Source of the DNA: Nonomuraea spiralis
GTDB taxonomy: Bacteria > Actinomycetota > Actinomycetes > Streptosporangiales > Streptosporangiaceae
DNA: 64,000 bases
NCBI RefSeq assembly: GCF_014648435.1
Contig: NZ_BMRC01000016.1
Span: forward strand, 146,592-210,591
Reading direction: 5' to 3'
Shown here: positions 41,915 through 49,870 of the stretch, piece by piece
Layout of the letters: every line of letters begins with the position of its first letter
Numbering within the stretch: position 1 is the stretch's first letter
Notes under the pieces: model-generated
Database searches by the model: none
Told to the model about the DNA's origin: nothing
What the model saw: only the letters and a program-made list of their open reading frames with translations
Translations under genes and position numbers: made by a program

Positions 41915-42403
41915 CTATCGGCCGACCATGTGCGATCCGTTGCGCGACTCCGTCAGGGCGCTTCCCGGAGGGGTGTCGACCAGCCTCGACAACACGATCG
42001 AGCTCTTGGTCCGGACCACGAAAGCCTCCGCCGCGATGCGCTCGATGACCCGCTCGACGTGCCGTACGTCCGTGGCCCTGATGTGCAGCAGCGCGTCCGC
42101 CTCGCCGGTGATCGTGGCCGCCGCCACCACCTCGGGGAACTTGGCCACCGCCACCGCGATGTCCGACGGCTTGGTCTTGCCCTGGCAGAAGAGTTCGACG
42201 TACGCCTCGGTGGTCCAGCCGAGCGCCTGCGGCGCGACCCTGGCGCTGAAGCCGGTGATCGCCCCGCTCTTCTGCAACCGGTCGACCCGCCGTTTGACGG
42301 CCGACGCGCTCAGCCCCACCTGATGGCCGATGTCCGCGTAGGTCGCGCGGGCGTCGTCCACGAGCGCCGCGATGATGTCACGATCGAGCCGGTCCAGTTC
42401 CAC
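41915..42403 (-). CDS. Lrp/AsnC-family transcriptional regulator
   Basis: A 162-residue amino-acid-responsive regulator. The N-terminal HTH (about residues 1-55) is LDRLDRDIIAALVDDARATY, then DIGHQVGLSASAVKRRVDRL. The C-terminal RAM/ligand domain includes VVAAATITGEADALLHIRAT. Start GTG 42403 (VELDRLDRD) is chosen since the HTH begins there. Located upstream of and in line with ddaH-rocD, it most likely activates arginine/ornithine use in response to an amino acid. Confidence 0.9.
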   Translation of the reverse strand: MELDRLDRDIIAALVDDARATYADIGHQVGLSASAVKRRVDRLQKSGAITGFSARVAPQALGWTTEAYVELFCQGKTKPSDIAVAVAKFPEVVAAATITGEADALLHIRATDVRHVERVIERIAAEAFVVRTKSSIVLSRLVDTPPGSALTESRNGSHMVGR

Positions 42404-42494
42404 GGGCTCTGTATACCGCCTGGCCAGGCTGGCGCGCGACGAGCGCCGCGCGGGAGACTGGGCGTTCGGTCCACTGCCGGAGGATTGCCGCCAC

Positions 42495-44843
42495 ATGAAT
42501 ATCGCACGTTTTCCCGAGGGTTTCGTCTGGGGAGCCTCGACGTCGGCCTTCCAGATCGAAGGGGGTACGTCCGCCGACGGACGTGGGCCGTCCATTTGGG
42601 ATGACTTCGCGGGAGTGCCCGCCGACGCCTGCGACCATTACCACCGATATCGCGACGACGTACGGCTGATGAAAGACCTGGGAATGGCCGCGTACCGGTT
42701 CTCGGTAAGCTGGCCGCGAATTCTTCCCGAAGGCGCGGGAAAGGTCAACGCGGCCGGGCTCGACTTCTACGAGCGGCTGGTCGACGCCTTACTCGAAGCG
42801 GGCATCACGCCTTATGCGACCCTTTATCACTGGGATCTTCCGCAGGCCCTGGAGGTACGCGGCGGATGGCCCGCCCGCGACACCGCCCGCCGGTTCGCCG
42901 ACTACGCCGCGATCGTCGCCGCCCGGCTCGGCGACCGGGTCCGCACCTGGTTCACCGTCAACGAGCCGTGGGTGGCGGCCTTCGTCGGCCACGGCTCGGG
43001 GGTGCACGCGCCGGGCCGCAGGTCGGCCGCCGACGCGTTCAGGAGCGCCCACCACCTGCTGCTCGCCCACGGCATGGGCGCCCAGGCCCTGCGCGCCGCC
43101 GGGGCCGCCGAGGTGGGGGCCGTGCTCAACTTCTCGCCCGTCCTGACGCCCGCCCAGGTCGGCGACTTCGACCGGCCGCTGTCGGAGGAGGACGCCGAGG
43201 CCGTGGCCAGGATCGACGCCCTCGTCCACCGGCAGTTCCTCGACCCGCTGCTGCGCGGGGCCTACCCCGCCGACCTGCTGCCGGTCATCGAGGAGCACGC
43301 GGGTCTCGGGCACGTCCACGACGGCGACCTGGCCGTCGTCGCCCAGCCGCTCGACCTGCTCGGCGTCAATTACTACACGCCCGCCGTCGTCCAGGCCCAG
43401 CCCGGCGAAGCGGCCGACCCGGCTTTTCCGGGAAGCGCCGGCGTGCTTTTCAGCACCATTCCGACGGCGGTCACCGCGATGGGCTGGCCGATCGTCCCGA
43501 ACGCCCTCTCGCTGCTGCTCAGGCGGCTCACCCGCGAATATCCCGGCCTCGAACTCATGCTCACCGAGAACGGCGCCGACTTCGTCGACACGGTCACCCC
43601 CGACGGCATTCACGACGTGGACCGCGTGCAATTCATCGAGGAACACCTGCGGGCCCTGCGCACCTCGATCCAGGAAGGCGCGAACGTTCGCGGATATCTC
43701 GTCTGGACGCTGCTCGACAATCTCGAATGGGCCGACGGCCACCGGCGCAAGTTCGGCCTCGTGCACGTCGACTTCGAGACCCAGCGCAGGCGTCCCAAGG
43801 ACAGCGCGCTGTGGTATCGGGACGTGATCAGGCGCAACGGCCTGACCGAGGTCCCGCCGAAGCGGCCCACCCTGGAGACCGTGGCCGCCCGCGCCCGGGT
43901 CTCCAGGGCCACCGTCTCCCGCGTCGTCAACGGCGAGACGTCGGTCAGCCCCGAGGTGCGCGCTTCGGTGCTCCAGGCCGTCAAGGAGCTCGGGTACGTG
44001 CCCAACGCCGCCGCCCGCAGCCTGGTCACCCGGCGCACCGACACCGTCGCACTGGTGTTGTCGGTCCCCAGGAACGCCGCCGACCCGCTGCTCCCGGCCG
44101 TCGTCCAGTACGTCACGAGCCTGCTGGAGGGCGCGGGCAAGCAGATCACGCTCATGCTCGCCGACACCGCCGAGAGCCACCGCCGCATCGTCCGGCACGC
44201 CGAGGCGCGGCTGGTGGACGGCGTCGTCCTGCTGCCGCCCGAACGGGGCGACACGCTGGCCGAACACCTCTCGCGCACCGGCGTGCCCCTCGTGCTGCTG
44301 GGCCGGCCGCCGGTCAGCTCGCTGGTGCCGTACGTGGAGGCCGACAACGTGGCGGGCGCCGCGGCGGCCACCGAGCACCTGCTCGCCACGGGCCGCCGCC
44401 GCATCGGCATGATCTGCGGCCCGATGGACCTGGTCGCCACGCAGGACCGCCTCGCCGGCCACCGCGCGGCCCTCGAACGCGCCGGGTTGCGGCCCCGCCT
44501 GGCGATCGGCGACCTCACCCGCGCCTCCGGCACGGCGGCGGCCGGCCAGCTCCTCGGCGACAGCCCCGACCTGGACGCGATCTTCGCGGCCGGCGACCAG
44601 ATGGCGATCGGGGCCCTGCGGGCCGCCCGCGCCGCCGGCCGGCGGGTGCCCGACGACCTGGCGATCGTGGGCTTCGGCGACATCGACGCCGCCTCGGCCA
44701 CCACCCCCGCCCTCACCACCGTACGGCTGCCCGTCGCCGAGCAGGCGCTGGCCCTCGCGCGGCTGCTGCTGTCGCGGCTGGAGGGCCGCAGCACCGCGCC
44801 GGTCGTCCTGCCCACCCGCCTGGTGGTTCGCGAGTCGGCCTAG
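42495..44843 (+). CDS. GH1 beta-glucosidase fused to a LacI-family repressor
   Basis: One uninterrupted 782-residue frame with two complete proteins. Residues 1-about 448 are a GH1 beta-glucosidase: FPEGFVWGASTSAFQIEGG, acid/base Glu157 in WFTVNEPWV, nucleophile Glu358 in LMLTENGADF and the usual end WYRDVIRRNGL. Residues about 457-782 are a LacI regulator: PTLETVAARARVSRATVSRV HTH, hinge VPNAAARSLVTRRTDTVALV and sugar-binding core. No stop codon separates them. An in-frame GTG at 43824 could allow separate translation of the repressor but has only a weak Shine-Dalgarno. GGAGG precedes the ATG at 42495. GH1 genes normally neighbour separate LacI (CelR-like) genes, so the fusion is unusual. 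Confidence 0.9.
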   Translation: MNIARFPEGFVWGASTSAFQIEGGTSADGRGPSIWDDFAGVPADACDHYHRYRDDVRLMKDLGMAAYRFSVSWPRILPEGAGKVNAAGLDFYERLVDALLEAGITPYATLYHWDLPQALEVRGGWPARDTARRFADYAAIVAARLGDRVRTWFTVNEPWVAAFVGHGSGVHAPGRRSAADAFRSAHHLLLAHGMGAQALRAAGAAEVGAVLNFSPVLTPAQVGDFDRPLSEEDAEAVARIDALVHRQFLDPLLRGAYPADLLPVIEEHAGLGHVHDGDLAVVAQPLDLLGVNYYTPAVVQAQPGEAADPAFPGSAGVLFSTIPTAVTAMGWPIVPNALSLLLRRLTREYPGLELMLTENGADFVDTVTPDGIHDVDRVQFIEEHLRALRTSIQEGANVRGYLVWTLLDNLEWADGHRRKFGLVHVDFETQRRRPKDSALWYRDVIRRNGLTEVPPKRPTLETVAARARVSRATVSRVVNGETSVSPEVRASVLQAVKELGYVPNAAARSLVTRRTDTVALVLSVPRNAADPLLPAVVQYVTSLLEGAGKQITLMLADTAESHRRIVRHAEARLVDGVVLLPPERGDTLAEHLSRTGVPLVLLGRPPVSSLVPYVEADNVAGAAAATEHLLATGRRRIGMICGPMDLVATQDRLAGHRAALERAGLRPRLAIGDLTRASGTAAAGQLLGDSPDLDAIFAAGDQMAIGALRAARAAGRRVPDDLAIVGFGDIDAASATTPALTTVRLPVAEQALALARLLLSRLEGRSTAPVVLPTRLVVRESA

Positions 44844-45805
44844 ATCTGCCGCTCGAACAGGCGCGGGAAGACCTTGGACACCTTCGACAGCAGGTACGCG
44901 CCGTAGGTGCCGGTGAAGTCCACCTGGCCGTCCCACCGCTCGCCGGCGGCGTAGGGGAGCGGCGGCACCTCGCTGTCCCAGCCGGGGTCGAAGAAGAACG
45001 GGTAGCTCAGGCGCTCGTTGCCGCTGCGGTTGCGTACGCGGTGGGGGGTCGAGCGGTAGCGGCCGCCGGTGAGCTTGTCGAGCATGTCGCCGATGTTGCA
45101 GACGAACGTGCCCGCCAGCGGCGGCGCGTCGATCCAGCCGTCCGCCGTCCGGACCTGGAGCCCGCCGTTGGAGTCCTGGAGGAGGAGGGTGAGCAGGCCG
45201 TAGTCGGTGTGCTCGCCCACGCCCCAGGTGTCGTCGTCGTCCGGCGGGGCGGGCGGGTAGTGGAAGATCCGGAACAGGACGGTCGGGTCGGCGGTGTAGC
45301 CGGTGCGGAAGTAGCCCTCGTCCAGCCCCAGGCTCAGCGCCACCCCCGACATGACCGCCTGGGCGACCTCCGTCATCGTGTCCAGGTAGGCGAGCACGGC
45401 CTCCCGTAGCTCGGGCACCTGGGCGGGGAACAGGTTGGGGCCGTGCAGCGGCAGCGGGCCGGGCGGTTGCTCGGCGCCGAAGTAGACGCCCTCCTTCAGG
45501 TCCGGCCGGCCCGAGGTCAGCTCGCCGCCGACCGGGAAGAAGCCGCGCCAGGCCGGGCCGCCCCGGTCCATGGAGATCTCGTCCTTGACCTCCTCGGGCA
45601 GCGCGAAGAAGCGCCGGGCGGCCGCGTCGAGCCGGTCGAGGAGGTCCTGAGGCACGCCGTGGCCGCGGACGTAGAAGAACCCGTTGTCACAGCAGGCCGC
45701 GCCGATCGCGGCGGCGGCGGCCTGCCGTGCGGGGCCCGTGGTGTCGCCGAGCAGCGGGGAGATGTCGATCACCGGCAATTCGCGCACCGCCTCATTGTTC
45801 CCCAT
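44840..45805 (-). CDS. 2-oxoglutarate/Fe(II) oxygenase, isopenicillin N synthase-like family
   Basis: A 321-residue non-haem iron oxygenase. The N-terminal DIOX_N region is PVIDISPLLGD with NGFFYVRGHGVPQDLLDRL. The iron ligands are His/Asp in GEHTDYGLLTLLLQD and the distal His in YRSTPHRVRNRSGNERLSYP, where R-x-S binds 2-oxoglutarate. Members act in plant-like hormone, flavonoid or antibiotic chemistry and the substrate here is unknown. The 3' end overlaps the GH1-LacI gene by 4 bp in convergent orientation. Confidence 0.9.
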   Translation of the reverse strand: MGNNEAVRELPVIDISPLLGDTTGPARQAAAAAIGAACCDNGFFYVRGHGVPQDLLDRLDAAARRFFALPEEVKDEISMDRGGPAWRGFFPVGGELTSGRPDLKEGVYFGAEQPPGPLPLHGPNLFPAQVPELREAVLAYLDTMTEVAQAVMSGVALSLGLDEGYFRTGYTADPTVLFRIFHYPPAPPDDDDTWGVGEHTDYGLLTLLLQDSNGGLQVRTADGWIDAPPLAGTFVCNIGDMLDKLTGGRYRSTPHRVRNRSGNERLSYPFFFDPGWDSEVPPLPYAAGERWDGQVDFTGTYGAYLLSKVSKVFPRLFERQI

Positions 45806-45867
45806 TTCCCGCGATCACCATCGAAGGCGGGACCCGGGCCGGAGACCGGACGCGATTCCCCCTGCCG

Positions 45868-47277
45868 TCAGGTTGTCGAGAAGGTGAACCAGTTGACGTT
45901 GACGAAGTCGGCGGGCTGGCCGCTGCTGAAGGTCAGGTAGACGGTGTGCGTGCCGGTCACCCCGCTGATGTTGGCCGGGACCGTACGCCAGCTCTGCCAG
46001 CCGCCGGTGCCGGCGAGGGCGAAGTCGCCGATGGGCGCGGCGGACGGGCTGTCCAGCCGTACCTGCACCAGCCCGCTCACCCCGGCCGCCGCTCCCGAGG
46101 CCACCCTGGCCTTGAACTGGCGGGCGGGCTCGGACCCGAAGTTCACCCCGTCGTAGCGCAGCCAGTCGCCGTTGGCGATGGCGCCGACGTTCTGGCCGCC
46201 GCCGGTGTCGGTGGTGGTCTCGACGATGGTGCCCGACTGGGCCTGGTAGCGCTCGGCCTGGATGGTGGAGCGCGCGTCCACGCCGCCCGGGACGGTCGGG
46301 GTCACAGTGGGGGTCGCGGTGGGGGTCGGGCCGGTGCCGCTCTGCCAGACGGCCACGTAGTCCACCAGCAGCGGATGCCCGGGGACGGTCGCCGCCGTCG
46401 GCGTGCCCGTACCGGCCAGGGCGTTGGGGAAGGCGCCGCCCATGGCCAGGTTGAGCAGCAGGAAGTAGCCGCCGTGCCCGGTCATGGCATCCCAGGTGGC
46501 GGCGTCGAGCTGGCCCTGGCTCACGCTGTGGAACTGCTGGCCGTCGACGTACCAGCGCAGTTGGTTGGGGGTGGCGGCGCGGTCCCACTCGAAGCGGTAG
46601 GTGTGGAAGGCCGACTGGCAGGCCGAGCCGGGGCAGGCCCGGCTCGCGCCGAGGCCGGTGGTCTCGTTGCAGGGGCCGCCGGGGTTGACGCCGCAGTGGA
46701 GCACGCCCCACACCGAGTTGATGCCGTTGACGTTCTCCATGATGTCGAACTCGCCGATGCCCGGCCAGTTCCAGTAGTTCCCCCGGTACGGCGCCCCGAG
46801 CGCCCAGAACGCCGGCCAGTAGCCGAGGGCGGCCTGACCGGTCACGTCCGGCATCTGGATCCTGCCCTCGATCCGCAGGACGCGCCCGGCGGCCGGCTTG
46901 AAGTCGGCCCGCCTGGTCTCGACGCGGGCCGAGGTCCACTCGCCCGAGCCGCTGCGCAGGGGCGTGATGCGCAGGTTGCCGGAGCCGTCGAGGCTGACGT
47001 TGGAGGTGCTGGAGGTGTAGTTCTGGACCTCGCCGGTGCCCCAGTTGCCCGGCCCGCCGGGGTAGCCGTGCCCGGTGTCGGTGATCCACTCGGCGGACGA
47101 GGGCGGTGTCCCTGCCGAGCCGTTGAAGTCGTCGGACCAGACCAGCGACCAGCCGGACGGCGTGGGCGGCACGGACGCCGAGGCGCTGACGGCCACCTTG
47201 ACGAGCAGCCCGGTGAGTGCCACGAGCACCACGGCCACGGCCAGCAGGCGGCGCCTGTGCCGGATCTGTGTTGTCAT
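45868..47277 (-). CDS. Secreted GH16 beta-glucanase with C-terminal CBM6
   Basis: A 469-residue exported hydrolase. The signal peptide (MTTQIRHRRRLLAVAVVLVA) is followed by a GH16 jelly roll (about residues 40-285). Its catalytic motif GEFDIMEN carries both active-site Glu and the Asp, and NNWP-like FWALGAPYRGNYWNWPGI and TYRFEWDRAATPNQLRWYVD are typical of laminarinase-type GH16. A Thr/Pro linker (TPTATPTVTPTVP) leads to a CBM6 module (about 335-469, AERYQAQSGTIVETTTDTGG). It probably cuts beta-1,3- or mixed-linkage glucans outside the cell. ATG at 47277 matches the signal peptide start. Confidence 0.92.
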   Translation of the reverse strand: MTTQIRHRRRLLAVAVVLVALTGLLVKVAVSASASVPPTPSGWSLVWSDDFNGSAGTPPSSAEWITDTGHGYPGGPGNWGTGEVQNYTSSTSNVSLDGSGNLRITPLRSGSGEWTSARVETRRADFKPAAGRVLRIEGRIQMPDVTGQAALGYWPAFWALGAPYRGNYWNWPGIGEFDIMENVNGINSVWGVLHCGVNPGGPCNETTGLGASRACPGSACQSAFHTYRFEWDRAATPNQLRWYVDGQQFHSVSQGQLDAATWDAMTGHGGYFLLLNLAMGGAFPNALAGTGTPTAATVPGHPLLVDYVAVWQSGTGPTPTATPTVTPTVPGGVDARSTIQAERYQAQSGTIVETTTDTGGGQNVGAIANGDWLRYDGVNFGSEPARQFKARVASGAAAGVSGLVQVRLDSPSAAPIGDFALAGTGGWQSWRTVPANISGVTGTHTVYLTFSSGQPADFVNVNWFTFSTT

Positions 47278-47308
47278 CCCTGCTCCATGGGGGGTGTGGA
47301 GACGAATG

Positions 47309-47322
47309 AGAGAGCGCTCTCT
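47309..47322. promoter_or_regulatory. LacI/CelR-type operator at the GH16 transcription start
   Basis: AGAGAGCGCTCTCT is a perfect 14-bp palindrome centred on GC-GC, the form of the CelR operator TGGGAGCGCTCCCA of actinomycetes with changed flanks. It begins directly after the predicted transcription start, where a repressor would block initiation. Confidence 0.65.
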
Positions 47323-47329
47323 TGACGTG

Positions 47330-47358
47330 ACGTAAACACGCGGTTTACCTGTTGTCAA
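47330..47358 (-). promoter_or_regulatory. Promoter of the GH16 gene
   Basis: On the minus strand TTGACA (47358-47353) and TTACGT (47335-47330) are separated by exactly 17 bp. The -35 is a perfect consensus match. Transcription should begin near 47323, leaving a 5' UTR of about 45 bases. Confidence 0.7.
47332..47348. promoter_or_regulatory. GTAAAC-N5-GTTTAC palindrome in the GH16 promoter spacer
   Basis: GTAAAC (47332-47337), ACGCG, GTTTAC (47343-47348) is a perfect 6-5-6 palindrome lying between -10 and -35. It differs in sequence from the LacI-type operator, so a second regulator probably binds here. Confidence 0.55.
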
Positions 47359-47365
47359 TACGGGA

Positions 47366-47375
47366 GAGCGCGCTC
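47366..47375. promoter_or_regulatory. Upstream GAGCGCGCTC palindrome
   Basis: A 10-bp perfect palindrome within CGGGAGAGCGCGCTCCGG, eight bases upstream of the GH16 -35. It resembles the LacI-type operator downstream with altered centre and may allow looping. Confidence 0.4.
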
Positions 47376-47437
47376 CGGAGCGGGCGACGGGGGGTGCTCC
47401 GTGTCCACGCCGGGACCTCCCGGCGGCCGGACGCGAA

Positions 47438-47480
47438 ACGGCGGTCACCGGCGTCCCTGTCGGGAGCCCGTGACCGCCGT
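47438..47480 (-). terminator. Stem-loop terminating the CDP-alcohol transferase operon
   Basis: ACGGCGGTCAC (47438-47448) and GTGACCGCCGT (47470-47480) form a perfect 11-bp stem 25 bp after the DUF5941-protein stop, with a 21-nt loop. On the minus strand it runs into a short TTT, so termination is likely but not of the classic U-rich form. Confidence 0.6.
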
Positions 47481-47505
47481 CGTGTCCGGAGGGGGAGGTG
47501 GCCGC

Positions 47506-48225
47506 TCAGCCCTTCTCCGCCTCGCCGGTGGCCTGTTCGAGCGCGTCCTCGGGCGAGGCCTCGAGGTCCTGCTCGGCGTCGGCGCCGGCCTGAGCGGAGG
47601 CCTTGTCCAGGCGCACCCAGCTCGTCACGCTCTCCACGGCGAACAACACGAACAGGTACGCCGTCAGCACCGCGAGCACCGGCGTCAGCCAGCCCAGCGC
47701 CGCGCCGGCACCGATGAGCAGCAGGCGCAGCTCCCAGCCGAGCCCCGCGTGGAACACCCACGCGGGCGGCCAGATGCTCTGCCGCGTACGGTAGACGGTG
47801 TCGTAGGTGTGGTAGCCCACCACGTAGACCAGCACGAACAGCAGCCACTTCGGCGCGCCGGCGGCCAGGCCGATCGCGATCATGGCGAGGAACTCGGTGC
47901 CGCGCAGCAGCGGCGGGGTGAGCCAGTCGAAGCGGCTCAGGTGGTCGCGCGGCGCGGTCGGCAGCACGAGCAGCAGCGTGATGGCCACCGGCAGGAGCAG
48001 CAGCGGCCCCTTGTCGGGCAGCCCGACGACGGTGACGGCGATGACGGCGAGCAGCGCCACGAGCGTGGCGGGGACGGGCGGGAGGCCCTTGCCCAGCTTG
48101 CCCGACAGGGCGTGCACGAGCGGGCCGTCGTCGCGGTAGGCGAGCAGGCGGGCGGTCTGGATGCGGCGGCGTTCCTCGTCGGGATCCGGCGTGGGGGTGG
48201 CCATGGCCTGCGGTTGAGTGATCAT
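47506..48225 (-). CDS. DUF5941-type membrane protein
   Basis: A 239-residue membrane protein with about five hydrophobic segments (VPATLVALLAVIAVTVVGLP, LLLLPVAITLLLVLP, EFLAMIAIGLAAG, WLLFVLVYVVGYHTYDTVYR, LTPVLAVLTAYLFVLFAVES). The YHTYDTVYRTRQSIWPPAWV stretch fits DUF5941, which elsewhere is joined to CDP-alcohol phosphotransferases. Charged ends are cytosolic. ATG at 48225 overlaps the transferase stop as ATGA, so the two products are made together and probably form a complex. Confidence 0.7.
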   Translation of the reverse strand: MITQPQAMATPTPDPDEERRRIQTARLLAYRDDGPLVHALSGKLGKGLPPVPATLVALLAVIAVTVVGLPDKGPLLLLPVAITLLLVLPTAPRDHLSRFDWLTPPLLRGTEFLAMIAIGLAAGAPKWLLFVLVYVVGYHTYDTVYRTRQSIWPPAWVFHAGLGWELRLLLIGAGAALGWLTPVLAVLTAYLFVLFAVESVTSWVRLDKASAQAGADAEQDLEASPEDALEQATGEAEKG

Positions 48226-49730
48226 ACGAGCGACCTCATGAGGCGTCCGGTGAGGGTGTAGGCGGCGGCGACGGAGCCCCAGATCACGAGGGTGAGGAAC
48301 GTGATCCGGGCGTCGAAGAGGGCGGCGGTGATCGCGATGGCCGCGAACCGCTCGCCGATGGGGAACACGATCATCTTCCGCGCCCAGTGGACCGCGCGGA
48401 ACTTGCCCGCCCTGGTCCACATCTTGAGCACACCGCGCAGGCCCTGGCTGCGCTCCACCTTGCGCCGCTCCAGAGCCTTGCGCAGGTCACTGTCGTCGGG
48501 GGCGTCGAGCGGGAGCGTGGGGAGCTGCGCGGGCGGCTTGCGCCGGTTGGAGATGCCGAAGGAGAAGTCGAGCAGGTGGCGAATGGACTGCAGCCCGATC
48601 GCGGCCAGCGCCAGGATCCAGATGTCGTCGCCGTTGCCCGAGACGACCCAGCCGACGGCCAGGCCGGCGAAGACCACGTATTCCTTGAAGCGGTCGAAGG
48701 TGGCGTCGAGCCAGGCTCCGAGCACGCCGAATTTTCGGGCGTACCGGGCGACCTGTCCGTCGACGCAGTCGAACACGAAGGCGAAGTAGATCAGCAGCCC
48801 GCCGGCGATCATCCACGGCCGGTCGCCGGTGGCGAAGCAGGCGGCGGCGGCCACGCCGAGCGTGATCGAGATCAGCGTCACCTGGTTGGGCGTCAGCCCG
48901 CGCCGGGCCGCCCAGCGGGCGATGAAACGCGAGTAGGTGGAGACGAAGTACGTGGTGAAGAAGCCGTCGGCGCCCTTGACCGCGTTGTTGAGCCGGGCGC
49001 GGTCCTCGTTCATGCCGGCCATCTCGGCCCCGGCCTCGTTGACCTCCTCCTGGGTGGTCACCCGGCGGTAGAACAGGTCGCGCCGGCCGCGGATGCCGAC
49101 CGACACGCCGTTGCGCACCAGGCCGAACACGACGAGCTGGACGAGGTCGTCGTCCTTGCCGAAGCGGTCGGCCATGCGGGCCAGCTCGCGGCAGGTCTGC
49201 GCGAGCACGGGGGCGTTGCGGACACTGATGTGCAGCGGGCCGAGCAACACCGCGTTGGGCCTGGTCACCGCGTGGTTGGCGGTGCCGACCGACACGACGC
49301 GCGACTTGCCGGCGCGCGTCCGGACCGGCAGCCCTTCGAGGCGGCCGTAGCCGATCTCCGGCTCGGCCTCGTCGATCGGTACGGTGTCCTCCTGCGCCTC
49401 CTCGGCCACCTCCAGCCGCGGCTCCTTGGCCACGAGCGCCAGCGCGCCGCGCTTGGCCTTGGTGATCTGGTAGATCAGCTCGTCGTGGACGACCGAGTTC
49501 TGGGGGAGGATGAGGAGGCTCTCCGTTGCCGAATCAGCGACGTCGGCCAGGGCGCGCAGGGCGGCGGCCACGTCGCCGGTCTCGATCGTGGCGGGGCGCG
49601 GATCATAGGAAGCGAGCTGGCCTCGCAGCCGCTCGGCCACGGTGGGATTGCCGGGCAGCGCGGCCAGCCTCAGGCCGGTCGGAGAGGTGTCGGGGCCGGG
49701 CGAAGAGCCCAGCAGGACCACGCGGGTCAT
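48222..49730 (-). CDS. CDP-alcohol phosphatidyltransferase-family membrane enzyme with N-terminal domain
   Basis: A 502-residue protein in two parts. Residues about 1-220 are a soluble Rossmann-like domain (MTRVVLLGSSPGPDTSPTG to LVQLVVFGLVRNG) that may be a nucleotidyltransferase relative. The C-terminal membrane part (about 255-500) contains the CDP-alcohol phosphotransferase signature DCVDGQVARYARKFGVLGAW continuing LDATFDR, with all conserved Asp. It should join a CDP-activated or phosphosugar-alcohol headgroup in lipid or compatible-solute synthesis; the acceptor is unknown. ATG at 49730 has AAAGGGAG just upstream. Confidence 0.85.
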   Translation of the reverse strand: MTRVVLLGSSPGPDTSPTGLRLAALPGNPTVAERLRGQLASYDPRPATIETGDVAAALRALADVADSATESLLILPQNSVVHDELIYQITKAKRGALALVAKEPRLEVAEEAQEDTVPIDEAEPEIGYGRLEGLPVRTRAGKSRVVSVGTANHAVTRPNAVLLGPLHISVRNAPVLAQTCRELARMADRFGKDDDLVQLVVFGLVRNGVSVGIRGRRDLFYRRVTTQEEVNEAGAEMAGMNEDRARLNNAVKGADGFFTTYFVSTYSRFIARWAARRGLTPNQVTLISITLGVAAAACFATGDRPWMIAGGLLIYFAFVFDCVDGQVARYARKFGVLGAWLDATFDRFKEYVVFAGLAVGWVVSGNGDDIWILALAAIGLQSIRHLLDFSFGISNRRKPPAQLPTLPLDAPDDSDLRKALERRKVERSQGLRGVLKMWTRAGKFRAVHWARKMIVFPIGERFAAIAITAALFDARITFLTLVIWGSVAAAYTLTGRLMRSLV

Positions 49731-49858
49731 GACTCCCTTTCGAGGCAGTAGCGGGGGGTTGAACAACGGGTGATGCGGGGACAGACGTCAAAGTCTAGTG
49801 ACGGCAGGGCAAAGTCGCGTCACTAGAGCATGCCCGGAACAAGCCGCGGGTGCGGCCG

Positions 49859-49864
49859 TAAGAT
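49859..49864 (+). promoter_or_regulatory. Leaderless-type -10 element of recO
   Basis: TAAGAT ends six bases before the recO GTG at 49871. As with the HIT gene, transcription would start at the initiation codon, and no Shine-Dalgarno is present. Confidence 0.45.
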
Positions 49865-49870
49865 GGGCAA

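Noticed and set aside
42420..42494. CelR-type operator in front of the GH1-LacI gene itself.
   Set aside because: I looked for a GAGCGCTC-centred palindrome before the ATG and found none; autoregulation through that motif is not supported by the sequence.
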